From NCBI GenBank assembly GCA_014896235.1, contig JADBKU010000015.1:1-64000 (forward strand): a DNA stretch of 64,000 bases, read 5' to 3'. Below are positions 38,038-45,890 of the stretch, one piece after another; positions within the stretch are counted from its first letter, which is position 1, and the number at the start of each line of letters is the position of its first letter. A model generated the notes under the pieces. That model did no database searches. It saw only the letters and a list, made by a program, of their open reading frames with translations, and was not told the DNA's origin. Both the position numbers and the translations under genes were made by a program. This DNA is from a bacterium. GTDB lineage: Bacteria; Desulfobacterota; Binatia; Binatales; Binataceae.

Positions 38038-38804
38038 ACCTCCGACAACGCGGCTTGGGCCGAAACGTCGCCGGCCAGCACGCCGCTGCGTTCCCTGCGC
38101 GCGACCACCACCATCGCGAAGCAATCGCCGCGTTCGGTGCGGACCGCTCGCAGATCGGTCGCGACCTTCTGCTCCGGCATCGTCGCTTTCGCGACATAAG
38201 CAGCCTTGTGCAGCAGCCCCGTGCGTTCGAGCGCCTCGACGACCTTCGGCATCTCCGAGCCAATTTTCATGAGAATAGTCGTGTCGAAAGCGTTCAGAAT
38301 GGCGACCAGGTCTTCAACGCCGTAGTTCGCCGGAATGATTGCGATTCGCTCCATCCCGTCCGCGAGCGGCGCGCCGAGCACCGCAGGCACGGCCGTTACC
38401 GACGACACTCCCGGAATCACTTCGACCTGAACGCCGGGCCATCGGCGCTGCGCTTCGCGATGCAGGTATCCAAATGTGCTGTAAAGTGAAGGGTCGCCTT
38501 CGGTGGCGAAGGCGACGGAGCGGCCGTTTTCGAGCCGCTCGCCGATTCTGGCGAACGCGACGTCCCATGCCCGGCGCAGGCGCGCTGGCTCTTTGCTCAT
38601 CGGAAAGGTCAAAAACAGCCGTTCCTGATCGCTCCTCTTGCCGACCACCGGTTCGATTATCCGCCAGGCCATCGACGCGCCGTAATCCGAACCGCGCGGC
38701 AGCGCGATAACGTCGGCGCGCTTGAGCGTTTCGACCGCGCGCAGCGTCAGCAGGTCCGGCGCGCCGGGGCCGACGCCCACGCCATAGAGCGCTCCGTATT
38801 TCAT
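38034..38804 (-). CDS. cobI: (Cobalt-)precorrin-2 C20-methyltransferase
   Basis: 256 residues. Tetrapyrrole methylase motifs: LYGVGVGPGAPDLLTLRAVE, then FATEGDPSLYSTFGYL, and VQVEVIPGVSSVTAVPAVL, and the CbiL/CobI-specific MKIGSEMPKVVEALE. It methylates C20 with SAM. The ATG overlaps the cobL stop and the stop overlaps cbiG, as usual in this operon. Confidence 0.94.
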   Translation of the reverse strand: MKYGALYGVGVGPGAPDLLTLRAVETLKRADVIALPRGSDYGASMAWRIIEPVVGKRSDQERLFLTFPMSKEPARLRRAWDVAFARIGERLENGRSVAFATEGDPSLYSTFGYLHREAQRRWPGVQVEVIPGVSSVTAVPAVLGAPLADGMERIAIIPANYGVEDLVAILNAFDTTILMKIGSEMPKVVEALERTGLLHKAAYVAKATMPEQKVATDLRAVRTERGDCFAMVVVARRERSGVLAGDVSAQAALSEV

Positions 38805-40057
38805 AGCGAGCCACCTCCAGCAGGCGGTTTTTCGGCGGCGAAGATCTGGATCGGATTGAGCGCCTCGAAACGCAGATAGCGCGCGAGCGGCTCCGCGCGG
38901 GAAATCTGCAGCAGAGTCACTTCCGGAACGATTCCGCGCTTGCGCAAGGCCGAATAAATCTCTCCCGAATTTTCCAGCGTGATCGCGTTCGCGACCAATC
39001 GCCCGCCAGGACGCAACCGCTCCAGTGCAAATTCGACAATCTCGTCCATGCTGCCCTTGCTTCCGCCGACAAACACGGCGTCGGGCGTTTCGAGATCGGC
39101 AAGGACTTCCGGCGCGCGCCCGGCAATGACGCGGACGTTGTCGATTGCGTGAGCGCGCAGATTTTCGCGGCAGATTTCAACCCCCTCGGGATCCACCTCG
39201 ACCGCGTACACTCGCCCGCGCGGCGCCAGCATCGCCGCCTCGATCGACACCGACCCCGAGCCGGCGCCGATATCCCAGACCACGCTGTCGCACCGTATCC
39301 GCATCGCGGCCAGCGACAACAGCCGCACCTCGCGTTTGGTGATCAGGCCTTTTTTGGGCATGCGCTTGGCGAAGTCATCCTCGTGGATGAAGGGAATCGC
39401 CGGCGGCGGCGTCCAAGCCTGCCCTTCGCGGACAAGGATCAGGACATTGAGCGGCCCGATATCCGCGCATCCGGCCAGCTCGGCGATCGAAAACGTCCTC
39501 ACCCGTTCATCGGGTCCGGCCAGATTTTCGCAAACCCAGGCCCGCCACCCGACCTGGCCGTGCTCGAGCATCAAGGCCGCCAGACGCGCCGGCGTGTTGT
39601 CAGGATCGGTGAGAACCCCCACCTTGGCGCAGGCACGGAGCCGGGTCAGAAAGCCTTCCCGGCTTCGTCCATGCAGCGAGATGAAGGCCGCGTCGTCCCA
39701 CTTCATTCCGGCGCGAGCGAACGCCCATTGCATCGAGCTTGGATGGGGCAGTATCTCGACATGCTCCGCGCCGAGCCGCTTTATCACCGCGGCGCCCACG
39801 CCAAAGAACATCGGATCGCCGGAAGCCAGGATGCAGACGTTGTTTTCATTGGCCGCTTCGGCGACGCGCTCGAGCGCGCGCGCCAGGCCGTCCTTGAAAA
39901 CGATCCGTTCACCCTCAAATTGGGGAAAAAATGCAAGATGCCGCTCGCCGCCCGCGAGCACCCGCGCCGCCGATATCGCGCCCATCGCACGGCTCGAGAG
40001 CCCGGCGCAGCCATCGTCGGAGATTCCCACGATGGTTATTGAGCGCGGCCGATTCAT
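38801..40057 (-). CDS. cobL: Precorrin-6Y C5,15-methyltransferase, decarboxylating (CbiE-CbiT fusion)
   Basis: 418 residues. The CbiE-like methylase half (about 1-210) carries ITIVGISDDGCAGLSSRA and CILASGDPMFFGVGAAVI. The CbiT-like half (about 235-400) is a Rossmann methyltransferase with LITKREVRLLSLAAMRI, VVWDIGAGSGSVSIEAAML and FVGGSKGSMDEIV. It methylates C5 and C15 and decarboxylates the C12 acetate. It overlaps cobH upstream and cobI downstream by four bases each. Confidence 0.95.
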   Translation of the reverse strand: MNRPRSITIVGISDDGCAGLSSRAMGAISAARVLAGGERHLAFFPQFEGERIVFKDGLARALERVAEAANENNVCILASGDPMFFGVGAAVIKRLGAEHVEILPHPSSMQWAFARAGMKWDDAAFISLHGRSREGFLTRLRACAKVGVLTDPDNTPARLAALMLEHGQVGWRAWVCENLAGPDERVRTFSIAELAGCADIGPLNVLILVREGQAWTPPPAIPFIHEDDFAKRMPKKGLITKREVRLLSLAAMRIRCDSVVWDIGAGSGSVSIEAAMLAPRGRVYAVEVDPEGVEICRENLRAHAIDNVRVIAGRAPEVLADLETPDAVFVGGSKGSMDEIVEFALERLRPGGRLVANAITLENSGEIYSALRKRGIVPEVTLLQISRAEPLARYLRFEALNPIQIFAAEKPPAGGGSL

Positions 40058-40704
40058 AGCTCAGCCTCCTTGGCAAGCAGGAGAAGCGCGTGAATTATCG
40101 CAACCGCAATCGCGCTGCCGCCTTTGCGTCCGCGCGCGACCACGTACGGAACGTCAACGTCAAGGATGGCCTCTTTGGACTCGGCCGCCGACACGAAACC
40201 GACCGGTACGCCGATTACCAGCGCCGGGCGGACTCCTTCTTTCTCCACCAGCCGGGCGATCTCAAGCAGCGCGGTGGGCGCGTTGCCGATCGCGACGATC
40301 GCGCCGTCGAGGAGGTTCTGACGCTGCGCCTTGCGCATCGCCTCGATCGCGCGGGTGCTGTTGTTGGCTTTCGCCGTGGCGATTACGTCGTCGTCGGAGA
40401 TGAAGCAATGCGTCGAACAGCCGTAAAATTTCAGACGATCCTCGTTGAGGCCAGCGGTAATCATCTTGACGTCCACCAGGATCGGCGCGCCGGCGCGCAG
40501 GGCGGCTATGCCCGCCCGCACTGCATCCGGATGAAAACGCATCGAATCCTTGAACTCAAAATCCGCGGTTGCGTGAATCACCCGACGGACAATCTGCCAT
40601 TGCGCAGGGTCGAATTCATGGCGACCGGCCTCGCGATCGATAATCGCGAAACTGCCATCCTCGATATTGCGGCCCAGCGCCGTCATTTGACGCATGTCGC
40701 TCAT
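40054..40704 (-). CDS. cobH: (Cobalt-)precorrin-8 methylmutase
   Basis: 216 residues from the ATG at 40704, which overlaps the cbiD stop; the frame is open further up to 41583 but that part is only antisense phase of cbiD. Motifs: RRVIHATADFEFKDSMRFH with the catalytic His, ILVDVKMITAGL, AIVAIGNAPTALLEIARL and VIGVPVGFVSAAESKE. It moves the C11 methyl to C12, giving (hydrogeno/cobalt) cobyrinate. Confidence 0.95.
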   Translation of the reverse strand: MSDMRQMTALGRNIEDGSFAIIDREAGRHEFDPAQWQIVRRVIHATADFEFKDSMRFHPDAVRAGIAALRAGAPILVDVKMITAGLNEDRLKFYGCSTHCFISDDDVIATAKANNSTRAIEAMRKAQRQNLLDGAIVAIGNAPTALLEIARLVEKEGVRPALVIGVPVGFVSAAESKEAILDVDVPYVVARGRKGGSAIAVAIIHALLLLAKEAEL

Positions 40705-41825
40705 GTCGCTTGCTCCAACCCGATAGCTTCCGGCGGATAATGGCCGAGCGGACGGCCGTCGAAGTCCACCATCCAGGCCTGAACTTCCAAATGCCCGCCG
40801 GCGTGATGCGTTCCGTGCTCGACCACGCGATGGCAAACCAGCGATGCGATCGCCAGGTGCTCGGCCGAGCACAACTCCAGCACGCGGCGAGCGGTGGCTG
40901 CGCCGCGAATTTCCGCGCACAGAGCCTCGCTCGCGCCCAGCTCCGCCGCGAGGCGCGCCAGCAACTCCATGTTGACTTCGGAACCGGCCGCGTGAGTCTG
41001 CATCCGGCCGTCCGCCATCTTTGACAGCTTGCCGATCATTCCCACGATAATCGCCCGCCTGATTCGGCGGCGCGCGCAATGCTTGAGCGCCACGCCGACG
41101 AAATCGCCCATCTGGATGAAGGCGTCCTCCGGCAAGCGCGGGAACAGCTTCATGGCGTATGCTTCCGACTTTCCGCCAGTCGTCAAAACCAGTTCCGTCA
41201 GACCCCGCCCAGCGGCGACATCGATCGCCTGCACCACGCTCGCTTTGAACGCCGCGGTGGAATAGGGGCGCACAATCCCGGTCGTGCCGAGTATCGAGAT
41301 TCCGCCGATCAGGCCAAGCCGGGCGTTGATGGTTTGCTTTGCCATCTCCTCGCCGCCGGCCACGCTGATCGTTACGACAGCTCCCTTCCACGCGCTGCCG
41401 GCAAGCTCCTCTTCCACCATCTCGACGATGTTGCGGCGGGGCGGCGCGGTAATCGACGGACCGCCGACTTCCAGGCCCAGGCCGGGCTTGGTCACGACCG
41501 CGACGCCGGCGCCGCCGCGCACTTCGACGCCGGGCTCGTCCCGCAACTCGACTTCGGCCGTCAGCTCGGCGCCGTGAGTGCAATCCGGATCGTCGCCAGC
41601 ATCTTTGATTACGCTGCAGACGGCCGCGGCGCCCGCGCGTTCGCAGCGCGTGAGCGCAAACGTTGTCTTCATGCGGTTGGGCAGGGTGGTTTCAATTTCG
41701 GTAAGCGACACGTTTCTCACCAGGCAACGGGTCGCCGCCTTCGCCGCCGCCGCCGCGCACGCGCCGGTCGTGAATCCGGTTCTCAGACCCTGCCGATTTC
41801 GCGGCGGAACGCTGCTCCCGGACAT
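40701..41825 (-). CDS. cbiD: Cobalt-precorrin-5B C1-methyltransferase
   Basis: 374 residues from the ATG at 41825. Start LRTGFTTGACAAAAAKAA is the CbiD signature, followed by SITAPPRRNIVEMVEEEL, ISILGTTGIVRPYS and ELVLTTGGKSEAYA. CbiD is the anaerobic C1 methyltransferase and has no equivalent in the aerobic CobF route, so with CbiG and CbiX it defines an early-cobalt pathway. It follows the flavin oxidoreductase by 15 bases. Confidence 0.94.
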   Translation of the reverse strand: MSGSSVPPRNRQGLRTGFTTGACAAAAAKAATRCLVRNVSLTEIETTLPNRMKTTFALTRCERAGAAAVCSVIKDAGDDPDCTHGAELTAEVELRDEPGVEVRGGAGVAVVTKPGLGLEVGGPSITAPPRRNIVEMVEEELAGSAWKGAVVTISVAGGEEMAKQTINARLGLIGGISILGTTGIVRPYSTAAFKASVVQAIDVAAGRGLTELVLTTGGKSEAYAMKLFPRLPEDAFIQMGDFVGVALKHCARRRIRRAIIVGMIGKLSKMADGRMQTHAAGSEVNMELLARLAAELGASEALCAEIRGAATARRVLELCSAEHLAIASLVCHRVVEHGTHHAGGHLEVQAWMVDFDGRPLGHYPPEAIGLEQAT

Positions 41826-41840
41826 GACCAAGCCGCGATC

Positions 41841-42572
41841 TTACGACCGCACCCTCCGATCCGGATTGTTGAAGAACGCCTCGAGCCGGATGCGTTCGAG
41901 CGGCACGCCAGCGCCCGCCAGATGATCGCGCAGCGGATAAATCAGCGCTCCGTCGCCCGCCATGTAGGCCCAATCCGTCCGCCGCCGCGCCAATACGCGG
42001 TCGCGCAGCGCACGGGCGCATGGCAGCCGTTCCGGATCGCCAACCGGAGGCGCCGCAACGATCTCGAAGCCAACCTGTTCCGTCTGGATCCACTCGCGAG
42101 CGAACGAAGCCGGAATAAAATAATCGTCGGCTTCGACGAACCAAACCACAGTCGTGTCGCCGGCAAGCTCGCGAAACCGGCGGCCGCGCAGCAGGCCAAG
42201 CGTCGCCGTGATGCCTGTATCTGTCGCAAAAACGAGCCTTGAACCCGAGGTTGTCTCAGGAAGAAATTTTCCCCACGGTCCGCTGAAGGGCAGCTCCGCG
42301 CCGACGGCGATCCGATGCATGAAGTTTGATCCGGGTCCCTGGCCGATACGCCGCACGGCCAGTTGAAATTCGGTTTGTTCAGCGTCGCTCGACACGATCG
42401 AATAGGCGCGTTTGGCCAGTTTGCCGCCTTCAAGCTCGATACCGGTGTTGACGATGATGTATTGACCGCCGGTAAACCCGAGTTCGCCGCCCGTCATCGC
42501 CAGCCTGAGCAGCCGGGCCTGCGGTCCGATTCGTTCGGCCGCGATTACGCGCGCAAGCCGGGCTTCAGCCAT
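41841..42572 (-). CDS. FNR-like FAD/NAD(P)H oxidoreductase of the cobalamin operon
   Basis: 243 residues. The FAD domain has RLLRLAM and GGQYIIVNTGIE and the flavin-binding RAYSIVSS; the NAD(P) half has LVFATDTGITATLGLL. The C-terminus ends EAFFNNPDRRVRS, unlike iron-sulfur-bearing phenol-hydroxylase types. Such proteins pass electrons from NAD(P)H. No CobK/CbiJ precorrin-6A reductase is recognisable in the window, so this could fill that step, or reduce Co(II), or feed the CbiX ferredoxin domain. These are inferences from context. It is 2 bases before the DUF3209 gene's stop. Confidence 0.82.
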   Translation of the reverse strand: MAEARLARVIAAERIGPQARLLRLAMTGGELGFTGGQYIIVNTGIELEGGKLAKRAYSIVSSDAEQTEFQLAVRRIGQGPGSNFMHRIAVGAELPFSGPWGKFLPETTSGSRLVFATDTGITATLGLLRGRRFRELAGDTTVVWFVEADDYFIPASFAREWIQTEQVGFEIVAAPPVGDPERLPCARALRDRVLARRRTDWAYMAGDGALIYPLRDHLAGAGVPLERIRLEAFFNNPDRRVRS

Positions 42573-42574
42573 TT

Positions 42575-42949
42575 TCAGTCCGCCGGGTAAATTTCGTGCA
42601 CGAAGTCGTGCATCTGTTCGAGGTCGTTAAAGAGACGGGTAAGAGCGTCCAACTGGTTGGAAAGATCCAGTTCGATTTTCTTGGTCAGGATTATCAGGCT
42701 TCTCAGGTAGGGAAGTTTCGGATCGCCGGGATTGGTCGCGGCCGTCCGCTCTTCCAAAGCCGACACCGCGGCTTCGTAGAAACTGCACAAGCTTTTCAGG
42801 TCGTTAGCCTCGCACATCGATTGGACCGGGCCAGGCTGGACGGCGCCCTCGCCCAGCTCGCTGAGCTCGTGCTGCCGGAGGGTTTCGTCGTTGATCCCGA
42901 GCAACCGCATCAGCCCAAGCCGCAACGCCGCTATCTCATGACAAGCCAT
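42575..42949 (-). CDS. DUF3209-family protein of the cobalamin operon
   Basis: 124 residues, all helical in character. It begins MACHEIAALRLGLMRLLGIN, with ELSELGEGAVQPGPVQSMCE, then LPYLRSLIILTKKIELDL and ends LEQMHDFVHEIYP, matching what I recall of DUF3209, a family found beside CbiX and other corrin genes. The conserved Cys/His (C3, H4, C46, H115, H118) could bind metal, possibly cobalt delivery to CbiX; that is a guess. It sits 12 bases after cbiX. Confidence 0.75.
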   Translation of the reverse strand: MACHEIAALRLGLMRLLGINDETLRQHELSELGEGAVQPGPVQSMCEANDLKSLCSFYEAAVSALEERTAATNPGDPKLPYLRSLIILTKKIELDLSNQLDALTRLFNDLEQMHDFVHEIYPAD

Positions 42950-42961
42950 TTCATTTCGCCT

Positions 42962-44155
42962 TCATTGCATGATCGCGTCGATCAACCGTCCCACCAGCCG
43001 ATCGCCGATCAGATGACAATCCACCAGTTCGTTCGCGTCCGCCGGCGTCACGCCGCGGTACCAGATTCCATCCGGGTAAACGGCGACGGTTGGCCCCTCT
43101 CCGCATCGGCCCATGCATGAGGTTCTGGTGACTCTGATTTCGCGCTCGCGCCCAACGCGCTTGAGCGCCCGGCGAAGCTCGCCTATGAGCGCGATACTGC
43201 CGCGCGAGGCGCAATCGACATTTCCGCACACCAAAACATGTCGGCGCATCGGCCGATGCGCGTGCGCGTGCGGCATCGCCTGCGCGTGGGTTTCCATGTG
43301 GCGGGCGCTCCACAACAAAGAACGGAATCCACCGACGTTCTCCGCGATGGCGCCGATGGGCGTCCGATACTGGCAGTTGTCGCAGGGAAGCGGCGCCCGT
43401 TCGCTTAGCGCCTCGTCGATGCGTTCATCGAACGCTTCGATCAGCTTCGGGTGGATGCCGAGATGCGGCGCGAGAACCGTCTTTATCCATGGATATCGCG
43501 CCTGGAACTCCCGCACCTGCATCTTGAGCTGGGAGATCAACCGGCCGGTAAACAGAAGGTAAGGAACGACAAGGATTTTTTCAGGACGCGCGCGGGCAAC
43601 CAGCTCGATTGCTTCGCTGAAAAGCGGCTTGGTGATGCCGATAAACGCCGGCGCGACCCATCCGAAGTCGCGTCCTTCTCCGAGCAGCCTCGCCAACTTG
43701 AAAAAATCGCCATTCGCATCCGGGTCGCTGGAGCCGCGGCCAACGATTACCAGCGCGGTCCGCTTCGCGTCCGCCAAGCCATCGGCGGCTTCAGCGGCTT
43801 CAAGCGCTCTTTGGTAGGCCAATTCCGCCATCGCGGGATGCACGCCGAGCACGCGCCCGGCGGTAAAGCGCACCGTCGGAAACTTGCGGCGCGCGGCGGA
43901 AAGCGCCAGCGGGATGTCGTTTTTTACGTGACCCGCAGTGAACAAAAAGCACGGCGCCACCACGACTCGCTCATTACCGCTCGCGATCGCGTTGAGTCCG
44001 TCCGCAAGCGCCGGCTCCGCAAGTTCGACATACGCATGCCGGACTTCCAAATCGGCGCGACGCAAACGAATGCAGCCGACAAGTTCCTCGAATTCCCGGT
44101 TCGATGCCGGCTCGCGGCTTCCGTGGCCGACAATCAAAATGCCCGTGCGCGGCAT
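42962..44155 (-). CDS. cbiX: Sirohydrochlorin cobaltochelatase with C-terminal 2Fe-2S ferredoxin-like domain (long CbiX)
   Basis: 397 residues. Two chelatase halves: LIVGHGSREPASNREFEELV (about 5-120) and TALVIVGRGSSDPDANGDFF (about 135-250). A His/Met-rich linker follows (HMETHAQAMPHAHAHRP, about 285-303), a likely metal-sequestering segment. The last 90 residues are a thioredoxin-like 2Fe-2S ferredoxin: HVLVCGNVDCASRG, then TSCMGRCGEGPTVAVYPDG. It inserts cobalt into sirohydrochlorin, committing it to the early-cobalt route. It is the first gene downstream of the riboswitch. Confidence 0.93.
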   Translation of the reverse strand: MPRTGILIVGHGSREPASNREFEELVGCIRLRRADLEVRHAYVELAEPALADGLNAIASGNERVVVAPCFLFTAGHVKNDIPLALSAARRKFPTVRFTAGRVLGVHPAMAELAYQRALEAAEAADGLADAKRTALVIVGRGSSDPDANGDFFKLARLLGEGRDFGWVAPAFIGITKPLFSEAIELVARARPEKILVVPYLLFTGRLISQLKMQVREFQARYPWIKTVLAPHLGIHPKLIEAFDERIDEALSERAPLPCDNCQYRTPIGAIAENVGGFRSLLWSARHMETHAQAMPHAHAHRPMRRHVLVCGNVDCASRGSIALIGELRRALKRVGREREIRVTRTSCMGRCGEGPTVAVYPDGIWYRGVTPADANELVDCHLIGDRLVGRLIDAIMQ

Positions 44156-44235
44156 CCGCTATGCCTGGGCGATTCCGCGCCACGCGGCGCTCCGCGATGC
44201 GGGATCGTGGCGTTGGAGAAAAAAATTAGGCATCA

Positions 44236-44268
44236 GGAGAAAACCCTCGCTTCGCTGGAAACGAGGGT
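44236..44268 (-). terminator. Candidate riboswitch expression-platform terminator before cbiX
   Basis: On the minus strand a 7-bp stem (44268-44262 with 44249-44243) plus inner pairing is followed by TTTTCTCC. It lies between the riboswitch P1 (44337) and the cbiX start (44155), where an anti-terminator/terminator switch would sit. Confidence 0.5.
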
Positions 44269-44336
44269 CATTCGGCCGAAACAGGCAGGCTGACGGACGC
44301 TCCGTTTCCACGCGGAGGCTAACGTCCGATCGTCTT

Positions 44337-44499
44337 GGGCAGGTCTCCTGGCTCGTGGCTTCAGAGAGCCTTCAGACTCTCATCACCGCCTTTCAGCCTT
44401 CCCCACGTCAACAAGACCTGAGTGGCTCAAATGAAAGACGGTTTTCCACATACAGTGGCGGGACCGCGCCGGCCTTTCACCGGCTTCCCTGTTATGCCC
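44337..44499 (-). ncRNA. Cobalamin riboswitch controlling the corrin-ring operon
   Basis: On the minus strand: P1 pairing GGGCA (44499-44495) with TGCCC (44341-44337); the conserved GGGAAGCCGGTGAAAGGCCG and CCCGCCACTGT segments; and the B12 box AGCCAGGAGACC (44353-44342). These are the diagnostic elements of the cobalamin (AdoCbl) aptamer. It lies 180 bases before cbiX and is expected to shut the operon off when B12 is abundant. Confidence 0.93.
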
Positions 44500-44869
44500 T
44501 ATTGGGCGCCCAAAACGGTCAAAACTTCAGCGTCGATCAGTATCGAAGGCGCGCTCCCCCTGTCAAGGCTACCCAGATTGACAGGGTATCCCGGCAAGCG
44601 CGCCGAAGCTAAAGCGACGGGTGATTCTATGCCGGCTTTGTAAAAATTTCCCTCTCCTGCCCAGAAAAAAGCGACCGGAATTCTAAAGGCCCCACATTTC
44701 ATGGATTTTTCGCTTCTGAAGATACGGCACATGATTTGCTCAGCTCGATTTCCGAAGCGTGCCATTTGAGGGTCACATGACGCCAGCAAATATTGTTCTT
44801 TGGAACACGACAAATAACCGACCCGCTTTGCCGCGGGCCTTTCACCCGATGCGAGACGAGGGCATAGGC
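44500..44869. other. Divergent promoter region between cobalamin operon and OmpA-like gene
   Basis: 370 bases without a gene. It holds the candidate promoter of the cobalamin operon (44539-44566), with a perfect 9-bp inverted repeat (44558-44566 and 44578-44586) around its -35 box, and the promoter region of the OmpA-like gene, in which I could not fix -35/-10 boxes. Confidence 0.5.
44539..44566 (-). promoter_or_regulatory. Candidate sigma-70 promoter of the cobalamin operon
   Basis: On the minus strand TTGACA (perfect -35, 44566-44561), 16-base spacer, GATACT (-10, four of six). A start near 44532 would place the riboswitch about 30 bases into the transcript. The -35 box lies in a 9-bp inverted repeat (44558-44586), a possible operator. 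Confidence 0.5.
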
Positions 44870-45469
44870 GTGCAGAATCATCGTTTGTGGAACATTGTCC
44901 GGATCGTCGCCAGCATCTTTGCGGTTGCGCTTTCGCTTTCAACCGTGAGCGGCTGCCTCGCCACCCGGAACTGGGTCAACGATCAGCTCAATCCAGTTAA
45001 GAGCCAGCTAAGCGAGACCAACGCCAAGGCCGACCGAGCCTTGAACGGATTGCAAAATCTGCATCTCGAGCGGCAATTGGTCTTGAATTCAAGCCATGGG
45101 CCGACTTTTGCCTTCGGTTCGGCGGCTTTGACCAGGAACGGCAAGCGCCAGATCGACGGATTCTTCGGGGACCTCGATGGCTCGACCAATCCTAGCAATT
45201 CCGGTCCGGCGTCCGACCGTCTCTTCGTTATTGCCGGGCATACCGACAACGTCGGCCCGGAGAGCTATAATTACGAACTCGGACTGCGCCGGGCCAATAG
45301 CGTCGCCGGATACTTGGTAAGCAAGGAAGGCATCGATCCGACGCAGATTCGGGTGGTCTCCTACGGCGCGAGCAAGCCGGTCGCCGACAACAGTACCGCG
45401 CAAGGGCGGCGTAGCAATCGTCGAGTGGAAATTCTGGTCTACCAGCAGAAAATCACCACGGGCAGCTGA
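44870..45469 (+). CDS. OmpA-family peptidoglycan-binding lipoprotein
   Basis: 199 residues from a GTG at 44870, chosen because GAGG lies eight bases upstream and a normal signal peptide then follows (IVRIVASIFAVALSLSTVSGC, lipobox ending at Cys29). ATGs at 44849 and 44759 are in frame. Residues about 35-70 form a short coiled coil (KSQLSETNAKADRALNGL). The C-terminal OmpA domain has PTFAFGSAALT, VIAGHTDNVGPESYNYELG and LGLRRANSVAGYLV, with VVSYGASKPVADNSTAQGRR at its end. It anchors the outer membrane to peptidoglycan. Confidence 0.85.
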   Translation: MQNHRLWNIVRIVASIFAVALSLSTVSGCLATRNWVNDQLNPVKSQLSETNAKADRALNGLQNLHLERQLVLNSSHGPTFAFGSAALTRNGKRQIDGFFGDLDGSTNPSNSGPASDRLFVIAGHTDNVGPESYNYELGLRRANSVAGYLVSKEGIDPTQIRVVSYGASKPVADNSTAQGRRSNRRVEILVYQQKITTGS

Positions 45470-45559
45470 AGACCTGGATTCAATGCATCGCTGCGGGCGC
45501 ATGCCCATCTGGAACCGCGTGGCGCTCCACTTCGGGGCGTCACGCGGGACCGAGCGCGG

Positions 45560-45817
45560 GAGGATCTGACACGGCACACCGCTTTACGCGGTCGCGCTGC
45601 GGCGGCGCGATATGACGCTTTCGTTGAATGGCCAGGCGCGCCGCCGCTTGTCAGGCGATGCGCCAATCCCGATTGGCTGCTCTTCTTCTACGATGCGAGC
45701 AAGACTCACCGGCGCCGCTGGTGCGACATGCGGGTTTGCGGCAACCTGATGAAGGTGAGGGCATTTCATCGGTGCCAGCGCCAAGCTCGGGTGGCACCAG
45801 AACGCCTTCCCAAGTAG
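45560..45817 (+). pseudogene. Remnant of a CGNR zinc-finger regulator (C-terminal part)
   Basis: Open frame without a start, ending in a TAG at 45815-45817. It translates to a C-terminal CGNR zinc finger: LVRRCANPDWLLFFYDASK then HRRRWCDMRVCGNLMKVRAFH. Known CGNR proteins read C-x4-C...RRWC-x4-CGNR. Here the second Cys of the first pair is lost (CANPDW) and the R of CGNR is L. The ABATE-type N-terminal ligand domain is missing. This is a decayed fragment, not an expressed regulator. The 5' limit is arbitrary. Confidence 0.65.
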
Positions 45818-45890
45818 TCTTGTCAGGTCAGTAGCGTGGGAGTGAATCCAGCCTCCCGAGGTAATTGCCATTCCCGCTCGGCACACCATG

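Noticed and set aside
40705-41583. Long open extension upstream of cobH.
   Set aside because: It is the alternate phase of cbiD; cobH has a clear ATG at 40704 overlapping the cbiD stop.
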